DNA from: Atrichornis clamosus
Taxonomy: Eukaryota > Chordata > Aves > Passeriformes > Menuridae
Assembly: GCA_013400975.1 (NCBI GenBank)
Contig: WBMZ01002717.1
Span: 95,904-159,903, forward strand
Reading direction: 5' to 3'
Length of the DNA stretch: 64,000 nt
Shown: positions 26,817-38,700 of the stretch, piece by piece
Layout of the letters: every line of letters starts with the position of its first letter
Numbering within the stretch: position 1 is the first letter of the stretch
Notes under the pieces: generated by a model
Database searches by the model: none
What the model was told of the DNA's origin: nothing
What the model saw: the letters and a program-made list of their open reading frames with translations, nothing else
Position numbers and translations under genes: made by a program

Positions 26817-29800
26817 AAAATTATGAGACAGCCATTTCAGCTTCCAATGTATCCATTGCTCAGAGCCTTGTTTACAGCCCTTGCCACACATGGTGCTGGA
26901 AGTGTTCTCTCACAGTCACTGCCATTATGCCAAAGCCTGTGGGCCTGAACCTGGATCCATACAAGTGCATTTCCCAAGTTAGCCAAAGAAGCAATTCTGA
27001 AGTTCAGGCTGCCTTACACTTTTATGGAACATTACTCTGGCTACAAAAGACAAATAATACCTGTTCAGCATAAGTGGACTGGTACAATGTTAACTTGTCA
27101 ATAATTTAAAAACTTACCAGAACATGCACAGGTTTTATGCAGAGTCAGCATTTTTGCCATGTGCCCATAGCAATTTTTCAGTACTAAGAGGCAGTGCTAA
27201 ATTGGGATTTATTATATCATTAAAACACAGCCCAACTCTGCAAGCTGAGTATCTGGGCAGAAATGCAGTCTCCTGAGTGGGACGGCCTTAAAATCCATTG
27301 ACAAATTTAGGAATTATCATAAAGCAAATGTATAATGTGATAATGGAGACACTGGAATGGAACAGAGTGAAGTTTCATCCAGTGTCTGTCAAGTTTTAAT
27401 AGTACAAGAATCATAGAAGGGCCAAATATCCCCAATTTATCAAATGCTCTGAAGTCCATGCTAGGTACCAAGGGAATTAGAGTGGAGCACTGAATCCAAG
27501 CAGCAACAGAGGGACATTGCACAGCTGCATCTTGGTCAGGTGCTGTCAGAGGATGCAAAAACATTCAGATTTCCCTGCACAGCTGAGGGCTGTGTGCACC
27601 TCATTTGCTCACACCCCAGGTATCATGAGACACTGTCATTCCACCTTCCTTCTACATGTCCAAAACACCTCTAAATCCATTGGAATCCACTGAAATTACC
27701 CACATTTAACACCTCAAGCCTAAAGCCTGCTTCTCCGTTTAAGATTCGACAAGACTTGGCAGCATTGCCAAGAGGAATCGACCTCTATGAGCAGCTTTAA
27801 ATTAAGAGCCTCGAAACTTCATTACATGTGGTACCCTGGAAGGCTCAGCTGAATGAAGAGTTTACAATAATAGCTCAGCACAACAATTACGCCAGTCTCA
27901 GATCGGTTGTTCTGAAGCTCATCCATAACCTTCAGTCTGGGTTTCACACACACAGATACCATTGTAGTATTGTCATTTCAGTTCTGGTGTGCATAGATTT
28001 TTGTTTAGCACTCTCAATTCCATCCTCTGCTTGTGCTACATCACATCGTTGTGACACATTTCTCTCAAGCTATCCGTTCTTGGCAATGCACAGTAGATTA
28101 AAACAATTCTTATTAATATTTTACCATACTGGTTCTATTCCAATACAACTTTGTAATTTAATCTGTTTCTCAGCACTGGTGTGCTTTTCTGAGCTCAAAA
28201 TCCACCTAAACTGATTATTTCAAAAATTGTGTAATTTTTATTAAAGAAACTTCTATTATGCAATATTTTAATAAAAGGTGTAATAAAGCTCTTTTTTCCT
28301 ATTGCAATTAAAATAGGAACTTTTGTTACTTTGAAAAGCACCTATTTCACATACAAAGTATATACGCAACATTTTAAAGAATGCAACACTTCTTAGTTGC
28401 TAGAGCTGTTAGTCTAGCAATTCACTATGATTTGACCTACTGATTTTACAGTCTAAGTATTTAGCCACCTGCTTAAAATAAAAAAAAAAATCCAGATATA
28501 TGTGGAGAAATGATTCATCATTTGTATTTTATAATACCTTTCACTAAGAAAAATTAAGAATAGTTTTATGGATCATACAGAACTTAGCTGCCTCTTTTGT
28601 GAAGCAGTACTTCTATAAAGCAGTGCTGAATACAGGGACCATATACTGATAGCGACCTTCCACAGAAGATAAATAGTTATTTATTCAGCTGAAGCTGGAA
28701 ATTCAGTAATTTAATGTCAGTGTAGTACCCTAGATCCACACTGGGGCACTGGCTGATAATGGAATGGAGAATGTCTTGCAAGTAACCCCTGGGAAGCACT
28801 CCCCTTCAGGCATCCAAAACTGAGCCTGTCCAGGCTCTGCTGCTGTGACAGGTTTGTGCTGCTGTTTGGGGCTGGCTGTCACCGTGACGATGGCTCTGCT
28901 GCAAAACAAACTCCAAATCTCAAATGTCATTTATTGTTCCAAAAGCCACGAGCATGGGTGAGAGCCTTGGCTGTTACAATGCTGCAATGGGTTTCAGCTA
29001 CAGTCTAAATGATTTTGTGATGCCAGTGGCACCTCTACACCTCTCAGGCAGGACACATGGCATTTCCCCTGTTGGGGACCCCACATGCGTAGAATGTCAT
29101 GCATGTTTTTGGTAAGCAACATGACATCTCTCCTTCATGACTTATTAACTGCTCTCCACATTACCTACTGCAGGGTCTGGTCAGCTTCAACAAGCCTCAA
29201 GATAGGGCCTGTATTCACCTTCAGAATGAAATAGGACAAGAGACCAACTCAAAGGGAATATCTATAAAGTCCAAGTCAGCGAGTGACCATGAACACATTC
29301 AGTGGGTGTTCCACAGCACACAGGAGAGACCTCCAGTTTCCCCAGGTGCAATATTTGACCTAAGCTCTGTCAGATCTGCCACGTGCCTGCTGAGAGGCTG
29401 CCTCTGGCCCCCAAAAGCACTGAGGCAGCTGAAAGCAGCTAATGCCCTAAGGCCAGCCCTGCTCTGTAAAAATGTGTTACTTCAGCACCCTTACTATGCC
29501 TCTGCCTTATTGACTTGAAATAGCCGGTTGTCTGACCCAGGGATGTGCTGCGAGGGATTTGGGTATTGTGTTCTAGAAGTGCTGAAGGGCAACTGTGCCA
29601 CAGGGACAGGTCATTATTGTTAATCATTGGCTCTGCACAGTTACTGAATGAGCTATTGGCTGGTTGCTACTTGTTTTCCTTCTACACTGATTGTAGCGTT
29701 TATTCACCAGTTTTCTGTGCTTTAATTTGGTTGATTGACACGCCCAGAGAGTAGATCGTTCTGGTCCTTTTATAAATTCAGAAGAAAAACACAACACAAA

Positions 29801-29888
29801 ATAAATCGACTCTGGCATTAACCTACATTCAGAAAAAGCGAACTACTTAGCTGATGCGCAGTTTTAATTGTGCTTTTCCGGATGCAGG

Positions 29889-29926
29889 GTAAAATCCTAT
29901 CCTCAGCGTAAAATCCTATCCTCAGT
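29889..29926. repeat. Tandem duplication, 19-base unit, 2 copies
   Basis: GTAAAATCCTATCCTCAG plus one base occurs at 29889-29907 and 29908-29926, differing only in the last base (C or T). It lies just left of the isolated CpG-rich patch. Confidence 0.85.
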
Positions 29927-30069
29927 GGCAGAAGCCATTCTGCGGAAAGGGAGAAGTGCCAACCACATGTTGCTACCAGAGCCAGCCTGCCATCCCGGCT
30001 CAGCAGCCAGCCATTCTGGGCACACAGGCACAGGCTGATGCTTGTTTCAGGGATCACTAACACATCCTC

Positions 30070-30410
30070 CGGAGATAACGTTAAGCTCACTGGCCAGCAG
30101 AGACCTAACAACGCCTCCCCGCCGACCGACAGGGCCGGCTCCAGGAGTGTCCTGTGTCGCACCGCAGCCCCACCCAACTGCCCCCAGCGTTTCCGCAGCG
30201 ATGGAGAACAAACTAGAATGTAACAGCCAAGTGAACGCGTTCATGGGGCTGAGTCAGAAACCCTGGAGCTGGAAAGCTTGTGTTTCCTCACGGGTTTTCA
30301 GCCCGGCTGCACAGAGCGGCTGCCCGAACAACTGCGGGTTGGCCAGAGCCCGAGCGGGGACGATGGCAGGACTACAGAGCTGAGGGTGCCACGGGGAAGA
30401 GGCGGACCTG
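30070..30410. promoter_or_regulatory. Isolated CpG-island-like patch in the gene-poor region
   Basis: By hand I count about 24 CpG in roughly 340 bases, in DNA that is clearly GC-rich, surrounded by CpG-poor AT-rich sequence. That is close to the usual island criteria (over 200 bases, GC above 50 percent, observed/expected above 0.6). Overlapping frames of 60-120 codons on both strands are probably a by-product of low stop-codon density. No gene could be tied to it. It may be a promoter of an unannotated transcript or an enhancer, or a GC-rich relic. Confidence 0.5.
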
Positions 30411-33400
30411 CAGGCTCAGCTGCTTTCTGGAAACTTTCTGCAGTGCTTGGTTGGCCTTCAGCAGCTACAAAGGCAGGGCAAGGAGCAAAAGGTACTCATC
30501 CCAGTAGCACACGTGCAGGTCAAAGGGGACTCTTCCCTTACACTTACTTCCTGAACCAGTATTTTAGATCTTTTCCTAAAACATAAACCCGAATTTAATA
30601 TCAGTAGTATCAGAAGCATTTGGATATGAATTAACATCTTCCTCTCTAAAGTGTCATCTCCATCCTGCTCATCAATGAATACTGTAGCTAGGTTGTCTTT
30701 TTCTGTCCCATCTAGTTCTGGACTAATAGCACATGAATGTTTAGTTATTCTAGATTTCTATCAGTAAAAATGAGAGCTTCTCGCTCTCTTAACTAATCAA
30801 GAAGGAAAAAAGAAACCAAAACAACCCAAACAAATGCTCTCTCCAGGAAAAACAAAAAAAAAACCAAGTCAATACTTCAACAAGCTTCAACTTAATACCA
30901 TTTACGAAGAGCAAGACAAAACATACAACTGCAAAACCAAAAATCTCACCTCCCATTACACTGGCAAAGCTTGCCATTTTTTGCTCCACCACCTTACTGT
31001 TAAAAACTTTCTCTTGCAACCTTTAAAGAATATTTTCCCCATTGCTTGTGCATTGTATAAATTCAAATTACAAGGTAATGCACATATCTTACACCATCTA
31101 ATAAGCTTTCATTGTAAAACTTAAATTGCTCAATAAACCTTCCTGTGCAGTAATGTCTGCCAACTTCACAGGCTTAGAAAGCGTTAAAAGCCTGAATTTT
31201 TTAAAAGAAAGTAAAAAGTGAAGAAGTTATTATTTGAGATAACTTGGAAAGGTTTCTTGAAAGTTAGGTACGATGCCTGAGGCCACTACATTTGAAATCT
31301 TAATCATCAGTGTCTCCAACACCTTGGATATGAAGGTTTTATTAAAACAGAGCTAATAGACATTTTTAAGAGTCTCTACCCTTTAAAAGTAGTAGATGCA
31401 CACATAATGTGCCATCATCTAAAGAATTATTGGCACAGATTTGACATGACCTACAAAATTAAGCCACGGCTTCACTACTTCAAACTTGAACTCATGAAAC
31501 CTCTGAACTCATTACATTATTACCCTGTTCTGCAGATACAGAATTGAACTTAAAATCAATATATAATCCAATTACTAACCTTGTAAGCAACAGAGAGATC
31601 TTTCTCATTCTTTCCCCCCCTACTGTAAATGCATACATGGTCTGATAGATTTTTGGATATTTCATTGTTTATACCTTGTTTCATGATTGCAAAAGGAATG
31701 TGATTTTGATGATTCCCAAATCAGAACTCTCTCTGATTAGAAAACACTCACCACCCAATAATGTGCAACATCCAAACAAAACCTCCTCAAAACATCTGAA
31801 ATGAGGCGTCCACATCACCACCATTTGGAAACAAAGCTCCATGTGCACAGCAGAAGGACACACCCCATAAGCCAAAGCTCAGATGGTGTGCACTGCACAC
31901 GAGCTCTTTGGGGGAAATGATCTCGGGACTCTTTGGTTTGCACAGCACCTCGATTGCCACACTGGACGTACCAGTCTGACCTTCACTGATGTACTGCAGA
32001 CACCCCTTGGGAATTTAGAGCGGTAATTTTTCCCCACTTCCCTCGAATGCAGGGATAACTTCCAGTGTGGCTCCAGGCAAAGGCCTCCTGCAGTCTCTGC
32101 TAGAAGTGCCATTAGCACAGCTGATACCAAGGTCACCCTCAAAGCCTCCCAAGAGCATCTGTACAAGTTCCCCATCTTTTTGCACATGCTTAAGCTCTAA
32201 GATTGATTACATTAACAGATGCACGTAATATCTGATTTTAGCGAATGAGGTGTAACATTTGTTGCCAAATTATTTAATGGCTCAGGAAGCAGAAGCTCCA
32301 AACATAAATGCATCTCCAACTGAACCATGAATATACAGCCTCATTTAAAAGGCTGCATGCCTTGGTACCATGACCTATATAGTATTTGGGGGATTTTAGG
32401 GAGTTGAAACTGTGACCTCTGTATATTTTCTTACCTACTGATAAAATAAACTAAAAACTTAAAACAACCCATTACTTCAATTGCTTGTAAGTTTTAGGCA
32501 GTTGGCAGTAAATTTACTTTTATATAAATAAATGTTATCTCATTACCAACAATCTCCATTAGGATCTAGCAGACCATGAAATAGACTTTGCAAGATCAAG
32601 CAGGGTGCTAAGGCCCAGAAAACCATTATTTTAACTCCCAGCTCCAGAAATTATGAGGGAAATGAAGCACTATATTACAGTGTGAAGCACACACACTAAA
32701 CAAGCCTTTTTAGTCAAGGCATTAGGAAAAGAAGCACAGATTACTCATTACTGTGAAAAATACAGTTAGGTTATTTGGCACCTGCCTCTTAGCTTAATTT
32801 CCTACTGTTATTAACCTCTTACAGAAGGGGCTCTTTGCAGAGCAGAGGCTGAAACACTGCTAGTACAGGATCATGAAGAGCTCTTTCTTGGCACTAGGAG
32901 AGGCAAATCTATTCCAACACATATTACCTGAATCTACTTTCCTGTTCAGAGAAAAAAAAAATATTTACAGATCTATGACAAGAAAAATGCAAAGTACCAT
33001 AAGAAAAGACAAAGTATTGCTCCAAATGCTAACTAAAACATTAGAGCTTTCATACTTCTGAATAGAAGTAATATCCAGTTTATAAAACACACTGAGCTTT
33101 AATCTCCTCAGGAGGTTAAAGGATACATTTTAAGTTCGTTCACTAAAATAACAGAGGATCACATTTGTTTCCCTAGAGCCATAAGACACCTAAAGCTCAA
33201 GCAAAATGCAAACTGTCGACCAAACATAGTACTGAGCCACCCTACCCTACCCACACTTGGAGCGAGAACAGTGATTTTTGTTTTGTAAAGGAGCGTGGTT
33301 TCAAACTTAATTATACTTCTCAGGTTTCTTGTCAACTTGCGTTTATGAGAAGAGAGACCCAAATTAGTAAATCCCAAGAGGGAAGATTAGCAGAATTCAA

Positions 33401-35300
33401 AAACTAAAGATTTTTGCCCGTCAGCCACCATTGGAGAGTCAGCACTCTTCTCTCCAAACCCCAGCACCGATGTTCTTGTCCTGTAGTGGATGGAAAACAA
33501 GGGAAACCAGCTTCTGGGGGCTTAGGGTACAACAAAGTCCAGAGCAAACATGTTTAATTCTCTTAAGACCTGAAGAAACAACTTGTTTCTCTTAGCTAAA
33601 GAAAACAAACTGAGAAAGATAAGATGTTGTGATCTACAATAAGAATGCTTTTGAAAGTCTGTATTTAGCACTTCTTCCAGCTTTACTTTTCCTGAATCCA
33701 TATTTAGAATTATCATAATTGATTTTTAAATTGCCATTTAATTTAATATGATCTTAGATATGCAACAGTTGAAACCAAAGTTTTGTGGCACAGAAATCAA
33801 ACCATCACAATCACATTATAATAACCATAATGGTAACACAGTAGCTTCTAGAAACACATTAATTTACAGGTCTATAGGAGCTTTAAAATGTCCATAATTG
33901 ATAAACTGAAGACCTTTTTGTGAGAATTTACAGTGCTGCTGTCCAGCAATTCCAGCTTTTGCTTTTCAAAATATTAACAATGATCAAAATTCTTTTCAGA
34001 ATCTGCAGTTATTCTGTGCAATTGTTTTTCTTATTGCTATATCATTATTATAAAATCAGAACAAAAAGGAAAAATTCATTTATTTGGCATGTTTACAGTA
34101 ACAGCAATTCTACAGGTTAAAAGTCAAGGTATTATGAATGCTGTATTCTTAATAAAATAAAGATGGGGGCATTTGCAACCAATTTCTCTGTACTCTCTCC
34201 CCCAGATGACTCCAAAATTATAGTCTCTTATGTATTATATTATTTCTCCTGGTCACACTCTTGAAATCAGTCGAAAAGCTTCTAAGCTGAGAGATCTTGA
34301 GAGCTTAAGACTAAAAGGCTGTAATTCCTTTGGGTGATTATAGGTTTTTCAGCTTTAGCTGATGAACAGTAGAGGCCAGAAAAACCAAGCAACGCTTTTA
34401 CTGCCAGTCCCTTACGCCCCATTCCTGCAGCTCCTCAGCCCTGTTACACCCTGAGCCAGCCCTCAGACCTGGCAGCAAAAGAACCCCAGCACAGCCACTG
34501 CTTTTCACTCCTCCCCTGGCTCAGCTCCTAGGGTTCTGGGGCCATTTGCCATCAGTTTTTACCACCATGCAATTAGTAGGAAATGTGTGGGACTCGCAGT
34601 GGAAGCACATCCTCCACCACTGGTTACTGGCATATTTCAGGGTACTTGAAATAAATACTGAAGTGTGCCTCCCATGGAACCTCCTGTTCAAAAACAGAGC
34701 ACAGTCCTGTGGGGTTGCTAAGGAAATGGGTAATTGTTCATTTCTGTGGGGGAATTTCAACTGCTACAAACTCAAATCCAGTTGAGAAAACTGCTGTGGG
34801 CACTATTTTATCTGTCTGTCTTTGAGAGACATAACCTCACTCACTGCAGGGCACTCCAAAGAAACTCTACTCAAAATCATGCCTCTCCTCTGAAGGGCAT
34901 TTAGTCCCTTCAATGACTTCAAACACACCTGAACTGTTCTACCTGGGTTCCAGTATGGCACCTATCATCCAAATGCCTCTGTGCCTGAACCAGTCTGTCA
35001 AGAGTTAACATCCATTCACCCCCTCCTGCCATGCCAAGACAATCTTGTGTAGCTCTTTCCCACAGACCTTTTCTCAGCCTGTCAGAAAATATTTCCCATT
35101 CCCCTCATTATAATTAGGTCATGTTCAATAAACCACTCATCATCTGAGCTCGGTTCATCAGCCCTCCTAACAGGACAATATCACCCCCAAAACCCAAGAG
35201 ACTTAAATTAAGCATAAATAGTTGAAGCCAACATATTTCCCCTTGTAACAGCCACCTTTGTGAGTCTCTCGTCCACAGTTCCACCTAGATTAATTTAGTA
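30411..35300. other. Gene-free interval
   Basis: AT-rich unique sequence with short A-tracts (for example 30848-30861) and no recognisable gene, RNA or transposon up to the degraded LTR at 35.3 kb. Frames stay below about 105 codons and look random. Confidence 0.65.
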
Positions 35301-35705
35301 CTGGCTTGGGCCAGGCCTGGGTTAATGTTTCATGGCAGCCCATACCGTGCTGAGCTTTGGGTTTGTGACTAAACCAGGCTGGATGATGCACCAGTGTTGT
35401 TGCTGAGCACTGCTGGCACCCTGGCAAGGCTTTCTCCTCTCCCGCCTCTGTCCCCTGGGAAGCAGGCTGGGGTGGGCAGGCGGCTGGGAGGGGACAGCTG
35501 GGGACACTCCACAGCCCCAGCACCACTGTGGCACAGGAAGGAGCTGGGGTTGCCTCGCCAAGGCAGCTGCTGCTCAGGGACTGGCCAGTGGGATGTGGTG
35601 GGTGACTCCTTTTGTGTCACTGAGGTTTTGCCTCCATCTACTAAAGTGTCTTTATGTCAACCCAGTTTTCTTGCTTTTGCTCTCTCTGTTCTCTCCACCA
35701 GCCAC
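35301..35705 (+). mobile_element. Degraded solo LTR of the same ERVL-like family
   Basis: Blocks occur in the same order as in the 58.3-58.9 kb LTR: GGGTTAATGTTTC then CCCATACCGTGCTGAGCTTT near the start, TTGTTGCTGAGCACTG, GGCAAGGCTTT, GGCTGGGAGGGGACAGC, CTACTAAAGTGTCTTTATG, and CAACCCAG then TTTTCTTGCTTTTGC. The right end decays after CTCTCCACC near 35,705, and the terminal GGTTAAACCATGACA is not recognisable. It is more diverged and shorter than the intronic copy, so it is probably older or a related subfamily. No internal retroviral sequence is seen beside it. The borders are approximate. Confidence 0.7.
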
Positions 35706-38700
35706 CAGCCTGGACCTATCCCTATTACGAGACTTCACTACTCAGGTGCCAAAGCCACTGGACATTTAGCACAGATGTTTCTGCATTCAACTTCCTTCCT
35801 CCCTCAGAAATGATTATCACAATTTATGGAATAAGAGTCATAGGGGCAGAGGGATCCAGCTGCTGTGAACTTTCCGCCTCTGAACAATTTGTTCTTTTAA
35901 AAATATTTCTGGAAATGCTTCTATCCCCCCAAAGCAATACAGCTTCAGTGCCCTGTTATGCAATGACCTATATATGCACAGAGAACGTTTGGCAAATAAT
36001 AAACTCCTCAGAAAAGCCACTCTCCCAAAACACTGAATATGGTTGGGGGTGCACAGGCTAGCACATATTATGCAGGAATTTTCAAACCAAAACAGAAAAT
36101 ACAGGAAACATATATTATCCAGCTTTCTTGGCCTAATCTCCTCATTTTTAAATAGTTAGGTTGAAAGATGGACATTTCCAGATGGCACTTGGGTGAAAAC
36201 ATGCAGCTTCACTGACAATGTTTACCAAAGATATTTTAAAAAACCAGCCAAACAAATAAAGGCAAAGTGTTATGGCAGCATCATGAAAATGTTTTTTTAG
36301 CTCTTGAAAGTTTAACAGAAGCAAGAGGGTAGCACTGTAGATTGTATGGAGCTGCTTTTTTTTGAGGACAATTTTTTCTCAGTTTCCCTAGGAAAAAAAA
36401 GAAAACAAAACATAATTCTGTGTTTACCTGCTAAAAGGCAGAATGTCTCTGTGGAACAGACCCATGGAAACCCCAGTGACCAGATATGAATGCTTGGAGA
36501 AAACGACAGCTCTGCACATCTCTCATCAAGGATTAATGTGTTGATTCTGAAATACATTTTGGTTTACTGTAACCACATTTAAAGGTTATGAGCCATATGT
36601 AATGGAAGTGTGACATTTCAGGAAACATTCGTCTTCGAAGTTCAAAATACTGAGGAACCTTTTCCAATTTTAACCAGCTCTCCTGTGCACACACTGCTGG
36701 AACAATCACTTTTAACTTTTACCTTTTCAATTTCATTTGGGAAATATTAAATGACAGTCCCACATTCATATAAACCTCTTGTGTCACACCATCCATGGCA
36801 TTCAATTTGATATCCATGCACCAGCACTTTGCTTTGTCTACTTCTTTAGCAGAATTTCCTGAATATTAGTTTCATTTTTTTATTTTCTTTTTTTAGACAA
36901 TATTGTAAAATTCATATTTCTAGAAGTAGGTTTTAAATCATTGTCTAAAAGAGCCTCTCCACTCCGTAAGGAAGGACCAGAGTATAAGAACTCACACAGT
37001 TAAGTGGTGATATCCAGACATACTCTCAATGAAGCAAATACTTTCAAAAATGACTGCTATCATGCCAAGCTAAAACAAGTTTTACTTTCACTCAGGTTAA
37101 CATTCTACAATAACTACTCAAATGACAGTTTCAAAAAATTGAATCAATAAACCTATGTCCCTATTGTAAGCCAAGAAAAAACAGCACTCCACCACCTACT
37201 AAGATGTTCTCCTCCTCTGCAAGTTTATTTCATGGATATATAAGCTCTTTCCTAACTCAGAAGGTGTTAGAAATATGTGGAAAGGATGATGCATTAAATC
37301 AGTCTACTCAATTTGGTGCCCCTCTTCAGTCAAATATTACTCCAACTGTAAGAGGAAGCTGGAGATCAATCTTTCTTTAACTGTTTGTCTGATTATAGAC
37401 TTAAGTTAGCAGAAAAGCAAAACTGAATGGTACTACCAGCTTCCACACTGGATATTCAACTGAAATCCATTCATAATTTCAATTACATACTGAAAATGTA
37501 TCATATACAGACTCTAAAATTTACAGAGCATGTCCTTTTCACTATTGTTAAAGCCTTTTACTTGCATGATTAACTTAATGTAGTCATATGAATAGTTTCC
37601 TAAATACTTCATTTATTTTTAATTCTCTATTCTGATAATTAAAACCAAAAACGAATGGACAGCAATCCCAGTGCATGTCAAGGTTACCTCAAATCTAGAT
37701 GTAATCAATTTCCTCTGGTGTCTAATACAGGTTTCCTGAAAAGATGAATATGCTAATGATCCTCAAACACATTTGAAACAAACACAAATGTAAACTGGAT
37801 TCTGTGCAACTTCATTTAAACTTCAATTTAAAGTGTGTGTTTAAGTGCTTTGCTGAATCCATTCAGCACTGTGGTATAGCGAAGATTACAGTGTTTAAAT
37901 GTTAGCCTTTCAAAACCAGTTGTAGTAGTTCTGATCCTTTCAAACTGACAGGAAAGCACTGGAGTAAACAGACTCGAGAGCACAAATGTTTATCTTTTTC
38001 CCAAAGCAGAAGCAGGACACATTACTGCTGAAACTCAAGTTACCTGTTTCCAAAGGTTTGCATTATGAAACTCTGTACAGAAAAATATTATCATATTATA
38101 GCACTGGACGTAAATGCATCCACTTCAGCACTGTACATCTGGATTTAAAAGCTGAAGAAAAACTGTGAAGAAAAATTTATACACATAACCTGGTAGAAAG
38201 GTGGGGAAGAAGCAAAATATACTTTCTGAAAATCAGAATTGTAGCCAATTTTTCATGTTCATTTCAGGATGAACCAACTCTTTGTCACCTCTCAGCCTCT
38301 CTCCTGCACTTCAACTTACTTGCTACAACAAACCACAAGGTATTTTCAAGCCCTCCTCTCAGAGGACTCCTGGATGCCTCTGAGCCCACACACCTGTATT
38401 TTGCTTCTGTGGAACAGGTATGTGTAAAGGAAACTAGCTGGAAGATCATTGTGCCTCTCCTACCAGGCTTGGAAATGCTTCCTTCTTCATTCTTCAAAAA
38501 TAAAAAAGTATATAGATGTTGTAGCACAAACCTTGAACATTCACTCCTCTGTGAAAAAGATTTTCACAGCTGAGCCACACTTTAAAGCCCTGAGTGAAGC
38601 ACTTCACTCACCCAAAATTATTGCTTAGCAGCCTTACACAGCTCCAGCAACTCCTAAGAGTTCCCTTCAGGGAAAGACTTGGCCTAGAACAGTCTACTTA

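Larger units (their letters stand above)
8878..30069. other. Gene-free interval
   Basis: Mostly AT-rich unique sequence. Between 11.7 and 12.45 kb a GC-richer block leaves several frames open on both strands, the longest being 201 codons; none resembles a known protein. The exon-like frame at 24.6 kb and the simple repeats listed separately are the only discrete features. Conserved regulatory elements may be present, but they cannot be recognised from one sequence. Confidence 0.65.

Noticed and set aside
27405..27425. AGAATCATAGAAGGGCC as a CR1 tail
   Set aside because: The match stops after about 12 bases; the expected GGTTGGAAG block does not follow.
35394..35813. 139-codon plus-strand frame and several minus-strand frames
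   Set aside because: They overlap the degraded LTR and arise from its GC-rich, stop-poor composition.
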